Positions 26,373-34,760 of a stretch of 64,000 nucleotides of DNA are shown here, piece after piece. The notes beneath the pieces were generated by a model. It was not told where the DNA came from, did not search any database, and saw only the letters and a list, made by a program, of their open reading frames with translations. The DNA is from Methylobacterium dankookense (GTDB taxonomy: Bacteria; Pseudomonadota; Alphaproteobacteria; Rhizobiales; Beijerinckiaceae): NCBI RefSeq assembly GCF_902141855.1, contig NZ_CABFVH010000027.1, positions 1 to 64,000 of the forward strand, given 5' to 3'. A program made the position numbers and the translations under genes. The stretch's first letter is position 1. Each line of letters opens with the position of its first letter.

Positions 26373-26387
26373 TTAACGAAGCTTTAA
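26373..26387 (-). promoter_or_regulatory. CtrA-type box 2
   Basis: A second full match, on the minus strand TTAA AGCTTCG TTAAC, centred 46 bases from box 1 and 94 bases before the fliO-like start. Two perfect boxes in one 233-base spacer of GC-rich DNA are unlikely by chance. Confidence 0.75.
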
Positions 26388-26480
26388 GTTCGATTGCCGG
26401 GCTCCCCCCGGCGCGTGCTAACCTTGAGGCCGTGTGTTGCGTAGGGTCGGGCCCCGGCCCCGAGACGAGAGTGGCAAGCC

Positions 26481-27734
26481 TTGCAATGGTTGCAGTCCGT
26501 GTTCGGCTCTGACGGCTCTCCGATCATCCAGTACGTCAGCATCTTCGCGGTCATCTTCGCGATCCTGACGGTGGTCGTCCTCCTGGTCCGGCGCCTCTCG
26601 GGCGGCGGGCTCGCCATCCCGGGACGGAACGGCACGCGCGGGCGCCAGCCGCGGCTCGGCATCGTCGACGTCTACGAGCTCGACCGCCAGCGCCAGCTCA
26701 TCCTGCTGCGGCGGGACAATGTGGAGCACCTGCTCCTCGTGGGCGGCCCCAACGACGTGGTGATCGAGCGCAACATCCAGCGCGGGCGGGCGCTCGCCGA
26801 GCCGGCGCTCCGGCCGGAGCCGGTCCCGGAATCGCTCCCCGAGCCGGAGGAGCCCGCCCTCGAGGCGCAGCCGACCCTGCCCGGGATCCCGCAGGCGCGG
26901 CCCGCGGCGGCCTTCGAGCCGAGCTTCGAGATGCCGGTGGTGGTGCCGGCCGCCGTGCCGCGCTCCAGCGCGCCCCCGCCCGTGACCCAGCCGCTCGACG
27001 TGACCGCCATCGGGCCCGACGAGCCGGCGCCCGAGGCGCTCGGCATCGTGCCCGGCCCGCGGCCCGAGGACCGTCCCGTTCCGGCCGCCCCCGTGCGTGA
27101 GGGCCCGGCCAAGCGCCTCCTGCGCCGCACCGCCCCGGCGCTGGTCGACCCGAAGCCGGCCGCGGCCCCGCCCCCCGCGCCGCCTGCGCCCGTGATCCCG
27201 CCTGCGCCCGCCGCGCCGGCCGAGGCCGAGCCCCCGCCCGCCATGCCGGCCGGGCCGCCGCGCCGCTCGGTCGATCCGGCGATCCTGTCCGACATGGCGC
27301 GCCAGCTCCAGGCCGCGCTCGGCCGCTCGTCCACGGCGGTGACCCCGCCGCCGGCATCCTCGCCCGCACCCGCGCCCGAGCCGCTTCCGGTGGCGCCGCC
27401 GCCCCCGCCCCCGCCCCCGGCCGTGCCGGCGCCCGCGGTCGATCCGATGGCCGCCGCCATGGCGGCTGCGCCGGAACCCTCGCCGCCGCCTGCGCCGGAG
27501 CCCGCGCCCCCACCTCCTCCGGAGCCGGTCGAAGCGCTTCCCGAGCCCCGTCCGGAGCCTCCGCCGCCGCCCGCCCCCGCCGCGCCGCCCCCGGCGCCCG
27601 CTGCGCCGCCGGCACCTGCCGACGAGGCGCCGCGCCCGGCCAAGGCGGGAAGCGCCGCCAACCCGTTCTCGGTGGAGGAGATCGAGGCCGAGTTCGCCCG
27701 CCTGCTCGGCCGCCCGCTCGACAAGCGCAACTGA
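26481..27734 (+). CDS. fliO: FliO-like flagellar biosynthesis protein with long Pro/Ala-rich tail
   Basis: A 417-residue protein. The N-terminus has one membrane segment (about residues 13-38, IIQYVSIFAVIFAILTVVVL) and the FliO-type domain with GIVDVYELDRQRQLILLRRD and EHLLLVGGPNDVVIERNI (about residues 55-95). FliO helps assemble the FliPQR gate. After residue 110 comes a roughly 270-residue stretch very rich in proline and alanine, then a non-repetitive end NPFSVEEIEAEFARLLGRPL. The start is TTG at 26481, as no ATG or GTG is in frame nearby. It is divergent from flgB. The stop codon lies inside an R1 hairpin. Confidence 0.82.
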   Translation: MQWLQSVFGSDGSPIIQYVSIFAVIFAILTVVVLLVRRLSGGGLAIPGRNGTRGRQPRLGIVDVYELDRQRQLILLRRDNVEHLLLVGGPNDVVIERNIQRGRALAEPALRPEPVPESLPEPEEPALEAQPTLPGIPQARPAAAFEPSFEMPVVVPAAVPRSSAPPPVTQPLDVTAIGPDEPAPEALGIVPGPRPEDRPVPAAPVREGPAKRLLRRTAPALVDPKPAAAPPPAPPAPVIPPAPAAPAEAEPPPAMPAGPPRRSVDPAILSDMARQLQAALGRSSTAVTPPPASSPAPAPEPLPVAPPPPPPPPAVPAPAVDPMAAAMAAAPEPSPPPAPEPAPPPPPEPVEALPEPRPEPPPPPAPAAPPPAPAAPPAPADEAPRPAKAGSAANPFSVEEIEAEFARLLGRPLDKRN

Positions 27735-27842
27735 GACCGCGTCCGGTGATCAGACCGGACGCGGTCTCGGCCAAGCCCCGCGCGGCGCCTGAGCGAAGGC
27801 GACATCCGCCATCCCGAAGGGATCACCCGGATGTCGTATGAC
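27733..27842 (-). repeat. R1 dispersed repeat, copy b
   Basis: Inverted copy of 17229-17339. Its terminal stem-loop is 15 bp (27733-27747 with 27754-27768, loop GATCAG). It begins within the TGA stop of the fliO-like gene (27732-27734), so the stop codon is part of the hairpin. It probably also works as the terminator of that gene. Confidence 0.9.
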
Positions 27843-27936
27843 TTATACCGAAGTGCGTTGATCCCGACCCTTGGTCGCGATCAACGCGCCTAGCGGATGT
27901 CCGGGAGCCGTCGGCTCCCCGCTCCGCCCCTCCCGG

Positions 27937-29220
27937 TCACACCCCCTGCCGCATCGTCTCGGGCATCAGCAGCACGGCGAGGAAACTGATCGCCGCGGCG
28001 ATGCCGAGATAGGCGCCGACCCAGGCGATGCCGCCGAGGGAGACCAGGCTCTGCGCGAGGTAGGGCGCGGCCGAGGCGCCGAGGATCCCGGCGAGGTTGT
28101 AGGTGACGGAGGCGCCCGTGTAGCGCACCCGGGTCGGGAACAGCTCGGGCAGGAGCGCGCCCATCGGCCCGAAGATCCAGCCCATGGCGAAGAGGCCGAG
28201 GCAGAGGAAGCCGAGCACCAGCGGCCAGGAGCCGGAGCCGAGCATCGGCCCGAGCAGGAAGCCGAGGCAGAGGGTGAAGAGCGTGCCCGACATCACCACC
28301 GGGCGCCGCCCGAACCGGTCCGCCGCCCAGCCCGAGAGCGGGATGCCGAGCGCCATGAAGCAGACGGCCACGCATTCGAACAGCAGGAAGGCGGGGCGCG
28401 AATAGCCGAGGGTGGCCGTGCCGTAGCCGAGCGCGAACACCGTCGAGAGGTAGAACACCGCGTAGCAGGCCACCATCGCGAAGGTGCCGAGCAGGGTCGC
28501 GCGGGTGTGCTGCGTGACCACGGTGGCGAGCGGCACCTTCTCGGGCTCGGCCTTGGCGAGCGCCGCCTTGAACAGCGGCGTCTCGGTGAGCTTCAGCCGC
28601 ACGTAGAGGCCGACGCCGACGAGGACCGCCGAGGCGAGGAAGGGCAGGCGCCAGCCCCAGCTCTGGAAGCTCTCGGGCGAGAGGCCGAAGCTCAGCGCCA
28701 GGAAGCAGGTATTGGCCAGGATGAAGCCCACCGGCGCGCCGAGCTGCGGGAAGATGCCGTACCACGCGCGCTTGCCCGGCGGCGCGTTCTCGACCGCGAG
28801 CAGGGCCGCCCCGCCCCACTCGCCGCCGAAGCCGAGCCCCTGCCCGAAGCGCAGGATGCAGAGGGCGGCCGGCGCCAGCCAGCCGGCGGTGGCGTAGGTC
28901 GGCAGGCAGCCGATCAGCACCGTCGAGACGCCCATGATCATCAGCGACGCGACGAGGGTGGCCTTGCGCCCGATGCGGTCGCCGAAATGCCCGAACAGGG
29001 CCGCGCCGATCGGCCGGGCCACGAAGGCGATGGCGAAGGTGGCGAATGCCGAGAGGAGCTGCACGCCGGGCTCCCCCGGCGGGAAGAAGACCGGGCCGAT
29101 CACCAGCGCGGCGGCGGTGGCGTAGATGTAGAAGTCGTAGAATTCGATCGCCGTGCCGACGAAGCTCGCCGTCAGGATGCGTCGGGCGGAGACGGGCGGG
29201 GTCGGGGTGGTCTGAAGCAT
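27937..29220 (-). CDS. MFS transporter, metabolite:H+ symporter family
   Basis: A 427-residue, 12-segment permease of the ProP/MHS type. Motifs: FVGTAIEFYDFYIYATAAAL near the start, GHFGDRIGRKATL in loop 2-3, and CILRFGQGLGFGGEWGGAAL. Such carriers import organic acids, shikimate, betaine or alpha-ketoglutarate with protons. The substrate cannot be read here. I chose the ATG at 29220 (MLQTTPTPPVSARR), because the longer frame adds 33 unrelated residues. It lies downstream of dcd on the same strand. Confidence 0.88.
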   Translation of the reverse strand: MLQTTPTPPVSARRILTASFVGTAIEFYDFYIYATAAALVIGPVFFPPGEPGVQLLSAFATFAIAFVARPIGAALFGHFGDRIGRKATLVASLMIMGVSTVLIGCLPTYATAGWLAPAALCILRFGQGLGFGGEWGGAALLAVENAPPGKRAWYGIFPQLGAPVGFILANTCFLALSFGLSPESFQSWGWRLPFLASAVLVGVGLYVRLKLTETPLFKAALAKAEPEKVPLATVVTQHTRATLLGTFAMVACYAVFYLSTVFALGYGTATLGYSRPAFLLFECVAVCFMALGIPLSGWAADRFGRRPVVMSGTLFTLCLGFLLGPMLGSGSWPLVLGFLCLGLFAMGWIFGPMGALLPELFPTRVRYTGASVTYNLAGILGASAAPYLAQSLVSLGGIAWVGAYLGIAAAISFLAVLLMPETMRQGV

Positions 29221-29311
29221 GGCGCGCAACCGGAGGTTCGGACCGCGCCTCGTAGAGCATGGCGCGGAAAAGGGGAATCCGATTTCCTGCGCGCCGGCCC
29301 CGGCGGGCCGA

Positions 29312-30415
29312 TCAGGCAAAATGCTTCGAGAGCTTCAGCCCCTGGGCCTGGTAGTTCGAGCCGGCGCCCGCGCCGTAGAGGGTGGCGGGCCGTTCCGTCA
29401 TGCGCTCGTAGACGAGGCGGCCGACGATCTGCCCGTCCTCCAGCAGGAACGGCACGTCGCGCGAGCGCACCTCCAGCACCGCCCGCGCGCCGGTTCCGCC
29501 CGCGCCCGCATGGCCGAAGCCGGGATCGAAGAAGCCCGCGTAGTGGACGCGGAACTCGCCGACCAGCGGATCGAACGGCACCATCTCGGCGGCGTGGTCG
29601 GGGGGCACCTGCACGGCCTCCTTCGAGGCCAGGATGTAGAACTGGCCGGGATCGAGGATCAGCGTGCCGGATCCGTCGGCGGGCAGGGGCTCCCAGAAAT
29701 CGGCGACCCGGTGGCGGCCCGGCGCGTCCACGTCCACGAGGCCGGTATGGCGCTTGGCGCGGTAGCCAATCAGGCCGTCGAACCCTGCGAGGTCGACCGA
29801 GACCGCGACGCCCCCCTGGAAGGACGGGTTGGCCGCGCTGACCAGCGGCATCTGGGCGTGGAGCGCGGCGAGCTCCGCCTCGCGCAGGCGCGGGTCGCCG
29901 CGGCGGAAGCGGATCTGCGACAGGCGCGAGCCCGTCCGCACCAGGACGGGGAAGGTGCGCGGCGAGATCTCGGCGTAGAGCGGGCCCTGGTAGCCCGCCT
30001 CCACCTGGTCGAAGGCGTTGCCACGGTCGGTGATCACCCGGGTGAACACGTCGATGCGCCCGGTCGAGCTCTTCGGGTTGGCGCTCGCGGAGAGGTCCGC
30101 GGGCAGCGCCAGGCCCTCCTGAAGCTCGGCGATGTAGACGCAGCCCGTCTCCAGCACGGCGCCCGGCTGCAGGTCGATGGCGTGGAAGGACAGGGCCTCG
30201 ACACAGGCCGAGACCGGGCGTCCGCCCGGCAGGAAGCTCGTGCGCACCCGCCAAGCGCGTTGCCCGAGGCGCAGGTCGAGGCTCGCGGGCTGGATCTGGT
30301 CCGACGCGTAGGGGGTGGCCGGGCGGATGGCGCCGGCCTCGGTGAGGGCGGCGATCGCCTGGGCCGGCAGGATGCCGGCCTGCGCATCGGGACCCTGCCT
30401 CGTGCTCTCGTCCAT
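29312..30415 (-). CDS. dcd: 2'-deoxycytidine 5'-triphosphate deaminase, bimodular
   Basis: A 367-residue protein of the long alphaproteobacterial dCTP deaminase type, about twice the length of E. coli Dcd. Trimeric dUTPase-fold motifs appear twice: SDQIQPASLDLRLGQ and SANPKSSTGRIDVFTRVITD in the first half, and MVPFDPLVGEFRVHYAGFFD in the second. It makes dUTP for dTMP synthesis. The start ATG at 30415 gives MDESTRQGPDAQAGILPA; open frame further upstream is unrelated. Confidence 0.9.
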   Translation of the reverse strand: MDESTRQGPDAQAGILPAQAIAALTEAGAIRPATPYASDQIQPASLDLRLGQRAWRVRTSFLPGGRPVSACVEALSFHAIDLQPGAVLETGCVYIAELQEGLALPADLSASANPKSSTGRIDVFTRVITDRGNAFDQVEAGYQGPLYAEISPRTFPVLVRTGSRLSQIRFRRGDPRLREAELAALHAQMPLVSAANPSFQGGVAVSVDLAGFDGLIGYRAKRHTGLVDVDAPGRHRVADFWEPLPADGSGTLILDPGQFYILASKEAVQVPPDHAAEMVPFDPLVGEFRVHYAGFFDPGFGHAGAGGTGARAVLEVRSRDVPFLLEDGQIVGRLVYERMTERPATLYGAGAGSNYQAQGLKLSKHFA

Positions 30416-30501
30416 CCCGTGCCGCAATCCCGTCAGACCGATCGGTCCTTGTGCGCCGGGCGCGCCTAAGGTCCGGTTACCGCCCCGCCGCGCGGCCCTG
30501 C

Positions 30502-30915
30502 TCACGGCGCGGGATAGCGCGTGAAGCGCGGCAGCGCGTGCGCGTCCTCCATCCAGGCGACCTCTTCCGCCGTCTGGATATGGGCGGTCGGCGGCAGGGC
30601 GCCGGGATCGTCGAGCGTGCCGGTCTGGATGTCGAGCATCCCGGGCAGCATGTGCTCGTTGCGGTAGAACAGGCCGGTGCCGCAATCCCGGCAGAACAGG
30701 CGCCGCCCGTGCTCCGACGAGACGTAGGTGGCGGGCTCGCCGCGGATCGAGACCGCCTCCGCCGGCACCATCGCCCAGGCGACCATCGGCGCGCCCGCAT
30801 GGCGGCGGCAATCGCTGCAATGGCAGAGGCAGTTGTGCACCACGTCGGCGGGCATCGTGTAGCCGATCGCCCCGCAATGGCAGCGTCCGGTGAGGGTTCG
30901 ATTCACGGTGTCCAT
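30502..30915 (-). CDS. GFA-family (CENP-V/glutathione-dependent formaldehyde-activating-like) protein
   Basis: A 137-residue zinc protein with the GFA cysteine pattern: CHCGAIGY near the N-terminus, CLCHCSDCRRHAGAP, and CRDCGTGLFYR. Members bind two zinc ions; some react with glutathione and formaldehyde, most have no known substrate. In a likely methylotroph a formaldehyde link is tempting but unproven. It is divergent from apaG and upstream of dcd. Confidence 0.9.
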   Translation of the reverse strand: MDTVNRTLTGRCHCGAIGYTMPADVVHNCLCHCSDCRRHAGAPMVAWAMVPAEAVSIRGEPATYVSSEHGRRLFCRDCGTGLFYRNEHMLPGMLDIQTGTLDDPGALPPTAHIQTAEEVAWMEDAHALPRFTRYPAP

Positions 30916-31082
30916 GGACGGTCTCCTCTCCTGCGGTACGGTGCCCGGCGCGACGTAATCCGCCGCAATTGACGCCGATTTCGCCGCCCACTACCACGTG
31001 GCTCCGCGATCCGAGAAGCCGTTGCGAATCGGCTCCTAATCCGGTGATGGGGCTTGACCCTCGCGAGAGGCGAAACAGGGCG

Positions 31083-31475
31083 ATGTACAAGGCCGAGACG
31101 CGCGGAATCAGCGTGACCGTCGAGCCCCGCTTCGTCGAGGAGGAATCCTCTCCGGGCGAGAACCGCTACTTCTTCGCCTACACCGTGGAGATCGTGAACA
31201 ACGGCGCCGAGCAGGTGCAGCTGCGCTCGCGCCATTGGCGGATCATCGACGGCCACGGCGCCTGCCAGGAGGTCCGCGGCACCGGCGTCGTCGGCAAGCA
31301 GCCGGTGCTGGAGCCGGGGGAGTCGTTCTGCTACACGAGCGGCTGCCCCCTCACCACGCCGGACGGCCTGATGGCCGGCAGCTACACCATGGCGACGATC
31401 GCGGGCGAGAGTTTCGAGGCCGAGATCCCCGCCTTCTCCCTCGACAGCCCGCACGTGCGGCGCAGCCTGCACTGA
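31083..31475 (+). CDS. apaG: ApaG protein
   Basis: A 130-residue ApaG starting MYKAETRGISVTVEPRFVEE, with the core RYFFAYTVEIVNNGAEQVQL and RHWRIIDGHGACQEVRG. It has a fibronectin-III-like fold, and its exact role is unknown (linked to Co2+/Mg2+ and diadenosine polyphosphates). In several related bacteria apaG lies next to argD-argF-hslO; here it is about 3 kb away and on the other strand. ATG at 31083 gives the standard length. Confidence 0.95.
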   Translation: MYKAETRGISVTVEPRFVEEESSPGENRYFFAYTVEIVNNGAEQVQLRSRHWRIIDGHGACQEVRGTGVVGKQPVLEPGESFCYTSGCPLTTPDGLMAGSYTMATIAGESFEAEIPAFSLDSPHVRRSLH

Positions 31476-31541
31476 GACCGGTTTCCGCTTCGGCGGAGGG
31501 CGCCCCGGCGCGGGCCCGGACGCGCCCGAAGGATGGATCCC

Positions 31542-32708
31542 ATGCCGGCCGGTGAGCGGCTCGAGCCCCTCGACCTCCTCGCGCGCCTCGTCGCCTTCGA
31601 CACCGAGAGCACGCGCTCCAACCTCGCCCTGATCGACTGGGTCGCCGCCTATCTCGACGGCTGGGGCGTGCCCCATGCCCGCGTGCCGAATGCGGCGGGC
31701 GACAAGGCCGCTCTGTTCGCCACCCTCGGCCCCCGCATCGACGGCGGCGTCGTGCTCTCCGGCCATACCGACGTGGTGCCGGTGACGGGGCAGGCCTGGA
31801 CCTCCGACCCCTTCGCCCTGCGCGTCGCGGACGGCCGCGCCTATGGCCGCGGCGCCGTCGACATGAAGGGCTTCTGCGCGCTGGCGCTCGCCCTGGTGCC
31901 GGAGATGCTGGCCGCGGGCCTGACGCGCCCGATCCACATCCTGCTCTCCTACGACGAGGAGACCACCTGCCTCGGCGTCGCCGACACCATCGCCCGCTTC
32001 GGCGCCGACCTGCCCCGGCCGGGCGCGGTGATCGTCGGCGAGCCCACCGACCTCGAGGTCGCCGACGCGCACAAGAGCGTGGTGACCTGCCTCACCACCG
32101 TGCACGGCCACGAGGCGCATTCCTCCAAGCCCATGCTCGGGGCGAACGCCGTGATGGCGGCGGGCGACCTCGTCGCCGGGCTCAACCGCATCGCCGATGC
32201 GATGATCGCCCGCGGCGATGCCTCGGGCCGGTTCGATCCGCCCTATTCGACGGTGCATGTGGGCACGATCCAGGGCGGCACGGCGCGCAACATCCTGCCC
32301 AAGCTCTGCAGCTTCCATTGGGAGTATCGCGGCCTGCCCGATCTCGACGGGGGCGAGATCCCGGCCCTGTTCGCCGCCGAGGTCGCCCGCGTCACCGCCG
32401 AGCGGCTGAACCGCCACGGGCCCTACGGCCGGGTCGAGACCCTGGAGGAGGTGGCGGTGCCGGGGCTCGCGCCCGAGCCCGGCTCGGAGGCCGAGCGGCT
32501 AGCCCTGCGCCTGGCCAGCCGCAACCGCACGATCTCGGTGCCCTACGCCACCGAGGCCGGGCGCTTCCAGGCGGCGGGCATCCCGACCGTGGTCTGCGGC
32601 CCGGGCTCGATCGACCAGGCCCACCAGCCGGACGAGTTCATCACCCTCGATGCCTTGAAGGACGGCGAGGCCTTCCTGCGTCGCCTGATCCGGGATTGCG
32701 CCCCATGA
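31542..32708 (+). CDS. argE: Acetylornithine deacetylase
   Basis: A 388-residue M20 metallopeptidase-family enzyme. Metal-site motifs: LSGHTDVVPV, RGAVDMKGF and SYDEETTC, plus CGPGSIDQAHQPDEF near the C-terminus, typical of ArgE. It removes the acetyl group from N-acetylornithine in arginine synthesis. GAAGGA at 31528-31533 fits the ATG at 31542 better than the ATG at 31533, three codons upstream. It overlaps speG by 4 bases. Confidence 0.92.
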   Translation: MPAGERLEPLDLLARLVAFDTESTRSNLALIDWVAAYLDGWGVPHARVPNAAGDKAALFATLGPRIDGGVVLSGHTDVVPVTGQAWTSDPFALRVADGRAYGRGAVDMKGFCALALALVPEMLAAGLTRPIHILLSYDEETTCLGVADTIARFGADLPRPGAVIVGEPTDLEVADAHKSVVTCLTTVHGHEAHSSKPMLGANAVMAAGDLVAGLNRIADAMIARGDASGRFDPPYSTVHVGTIQGGTARNILPKLCSFHWEYRGLPDLDGGEIPALFAAEVARVTAERLNRHGPYGRVETLEEVAVPGLAPEPGSEAERLALRLASRNRTISVPYATEAGRFQAAGIPTVVCGPGSIDQAHQPDEFITLDALKDGEAFLRRLIRDCAP

Positions 32709-33286
32709 GCGGGAAGCCGCACGAACCGAGACCCCTCGACCGGGTGAAGCTGCGGCCGCTGGAGCGCGAGGATCTGCTCTTCGTGCACCAGCTCAACAAC
32801 AACGACAGCATCATGCGCTACTGGTTCGAGGAGGCCTACGAGTCCTTCGCCGAGCTGGCGCAGCTCTACGAGCGCAACATCCACAACCAGACCGAGCGGC
32901 GCTTCATCATCGCCAACGACCGTGACGAGCGGGCCGGCATGGTCGAGCTCGTGGAGATCAACCACCTGCACCGGCGCTGCGAGTTCCAGATCGCGATCCA
33001 CCCGGCCTTCCAGGGCCGGGGCTATGCCTGGAAGGCGACGCGGGTCGCCATCGACTACGCCTTCAGCGTGCTCAACATCCACAAGCTCTACCTGCACGTG
33101 GACAAGGACAACCGCCGCGCCGTGCAGATCTACGAGCGCTGCGGCTTCCGGCCCGAGGGCGTGCTCAAGGACGAGTTCTTCGTGAACGGCCGCTACCGCG
33201 ACGCGGTGCGGATGTGCCTGTTCCAGCCCGACTACCTCGCCAGCCGCGGCGGCGGCGACATCGCCGAGCCGGTGCTGAAGAGCTGA
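32705..33286 (+). CDS. speG: Spermidine N1-acetyltransferase
   Basis: A 193-residue GNAT closely matching SpeG: KLRPLEREDLLFVHQLNNND, IMRYWFEEAYESF, MVELVEINHLHRRCEFQI, and the acetyl-CoA loop FQGRGYAWKA. SpeG acetylates spermidine and spermine to limit their toxicity. Its ATG overlaps the argE stop (ATGA), so arginine precursor and polyamine functions are cotranslated. The C-terminal tail beyond DYLAS is family-variable. Confidence 0.93.
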   Translation: MSGKPHEPRPLDRVKLRPLEREDLLFVHQLNNNDSIMRYWFEEAYESFAELAQLYERNIHNQTERRFIIANDRDERAGMVELVEINHLHRRCEFQIAIHPAFQGRGYAWKATRVAIDYAFSVLNIHKLYLHVDKDNRRAVQIYERCGFRPEGVLKDEFFVNGRYRDAVRMCLFQPDYLASRGGGDIAEPVLKS

Positions 33287-33336
33287 GCGGTCACGCCGGA
33301 TCACTCGAAGGCGGCGGGCCGGAGCCGCATGAAGAA

Positions 33337-33363
33337 GGGGGAGGCACCGGCGGCGCCTCCCCC
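33337..33363. terminator. Bidirectional hairpin between convergent genes
   Basis: GGGGGAGGC at 33337-33345 pairs perfectly with 33355-33363. It sits between the convergent speG and secreted-repeat-protein genes. No long T-run on either side, so efficiency is uncertain. Confidence 0.6.
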
Positions 33364-33389
33364 TCTCGCTTCAAGACCGGCCGGTCGGG

Positions 33390-34616
33390 TCAGTTGCGGC
33401 TGCCGCCGTTGCCGCCCATGCCGCCGCCCTCGCGGCCAGAACCGCCCTGCATGCCGCCGCCCTGGCGGCCACCCTGCTGCATGCCGCCGCGCTCCGTACC
33501 GCCGCGGCCCTCGCTCATGCCGCCCTGACGGCCGCCCTGGTCGGAGACGTTGCGCATGTTGCCCTCACGCCCGCCGTCACGGCCGCCCTGGCCGCGCATG
33601 CCGGCATTGTGCGTGCCCTGGTCGCGGTTCTGCATGCCGCCCTGGTTGCGGCCCTCGCCGCGCTCGGCATCCTGGCGGAAGCCGCGCTGCTCGCGGCCGG
33701 CGCGCTCGTCCCGGCGCTCGTGGCGCATATCCGTCCGGCTGCGCTCGCTGAAGTTCGCGTTGACGGTGCCGCCGCGGCTCGACGAGACCGTCAGGCGGCG
33801 ATACTCGGGCGAGCCGTAGAGCACGCGCTGGCCGCGGACGGTGACGTAGCGGCGCTCCTCGCCGACGCTGACGAGGCGACGGTATTGCGGCGAGCCGTAG
33901 AGGACGCGCTGACCGCGGATCGTCACGTAGCGGGTGCTCGGGCCGCTCTCGTGGACGCTGACGAGACGCTTGTACTGGGGCGAGCCGTAGGGGACGCGCT
34001 GGCCGCGGATGGTCACGTAGCGCTGGCGGGAACCGCGCTTCTCGGTGACGACGAGGCGGCGATACTCGGGCGAGCCGTAGACCACGCGCTGGCCGCCGAT
34101 GAAGACGAAGCGGCCTTCGCGGCGGAAGCCGCCCGCGGACACGTCGGTGCGGCTGCGGACATCCGTGCGGCTGTGGCGCTCGGTGCGGTCGCGCAGGTCG
34201 GTGCGCTCGCTGCGGCGGTTGTCGCGCATGTCGCGCTCGCCCCTGCCCTCGCCGCGCATGGCGCGATCGTTGGTGCGGTCGGTGTCACGACCGCCGCGGG
34301 TCTCGGCGCGCTCGCCGGAACCGCCGCCGCGGCCGCGCTCGGCCATCGAGCCCTTGCCCGAGTCGGAGCCCTTGCCCGAGTCCTGGCCCATCCCGCCGCG
34401 ATCGGCGCTGCGATCCGTGCCGCCCCTGCCCGCTTCCGCGCCGCCGCGCTCCATACCGCCGCCGCGGCCCTCGGAAGCCCCCGCCTTCATGCTGGATTCG
34501 GCGCCGCCGCGGCCCATGCCGCCCTTGGCCGACTCGGATCCGCCGCCGGCCGCGCCCTGCGCGTAGACCGAGGTGCTGAACAGGAGGGCCGCGAGGCCCA
34601 CCGCGATCTTGTTCAT
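33390..34616 (-). CDS. Secreted Gly/Arg-rich protein with four GQRVxYGSPxYxRL repeats
   Basis: A 408-residue protein with a clear signal peptide (MNKIAVGLAALLFSTSVYAQ), a low-complexity Gly/Ser/Arg-rich region, four tandem units of 27-30 residues, and a second Gly/Arg-rich tail with many GGM and RGG motifs. Unit consensus: RYVTIRGQRVLYGSPQYRRL. GGAGG precedes the ATG at 34616. The family is not one I recognise. A cell-surface, matrix or nucleic-acid-binding role is possible. It contains no cysteine that I could see. It is transcribed convergently to speG. Confidence 0.8.
   Translation of the reverse strand: MNKIAVGLAALLFSTSVYAQGAAGGGSESAKGGMGRGGAESSMKAGASEGRGGGMERGGAEAGRGGTDRSADRGGMGQDSGKGSDSGKGSMAERGRGGGSGERAETRGGRDTDRTNDRAMRGEGRGERDMRDNRRSERTDLRDRTERHSRTDVRSRTDVSAGGFRREGRFVFIGGQRVVYGSPEYRRLVVTEKRGSRQRYVTIRGQRVPYGSPQYKRLVSVHESGPSTRYVTIRGQRVLYGSPQYRRLVSVGEERRYVTVRGQRVLYGSPEYRRLTVSSSRGGTVNANFSERSRTDMRHERRDERAGREQRGFRQDAERGEGRNQGGMQNRDQGTHNAGMRGQGGRDGGREGNMRNVSDQGGRQGGMSEGRGGTERGGMQQGGRQGGGMQGGSGREGGGMGGNGGSRN
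33790..34120 (-). repeat. Tandem repeat region coding four 27-30-residue units
   Basis: CGAGCCGTAG recurs at 33810, 33891, 33981 and 34071, giving spacings of 81, 90 and 90 bases, all multiples of three. Each unit codes one GQRVxYGSPxYxRL motif. Confidence 0.85.
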
Positions 34617-34760
34617 CGTATTTCCTCCGGATGACTTGGCTTGCCCCGAAACGTCGCAAGTCCGGAAAGGGTTCACGATAAAAAGATCGCGTCGATTGAG
34701 CCGCTCTTCAGGGATGATTCAGGTCGAGCTTGGCCGTGAGCCCGGCCTTGGAGGGGCCCT

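Noticed and set aside
33790..34120. Regular 81-90 base repeats as a CRISPR-like array
   Set aside because: The periodicity is in multiples of three, is diverged at synonymous sites and codes a protein repeat.
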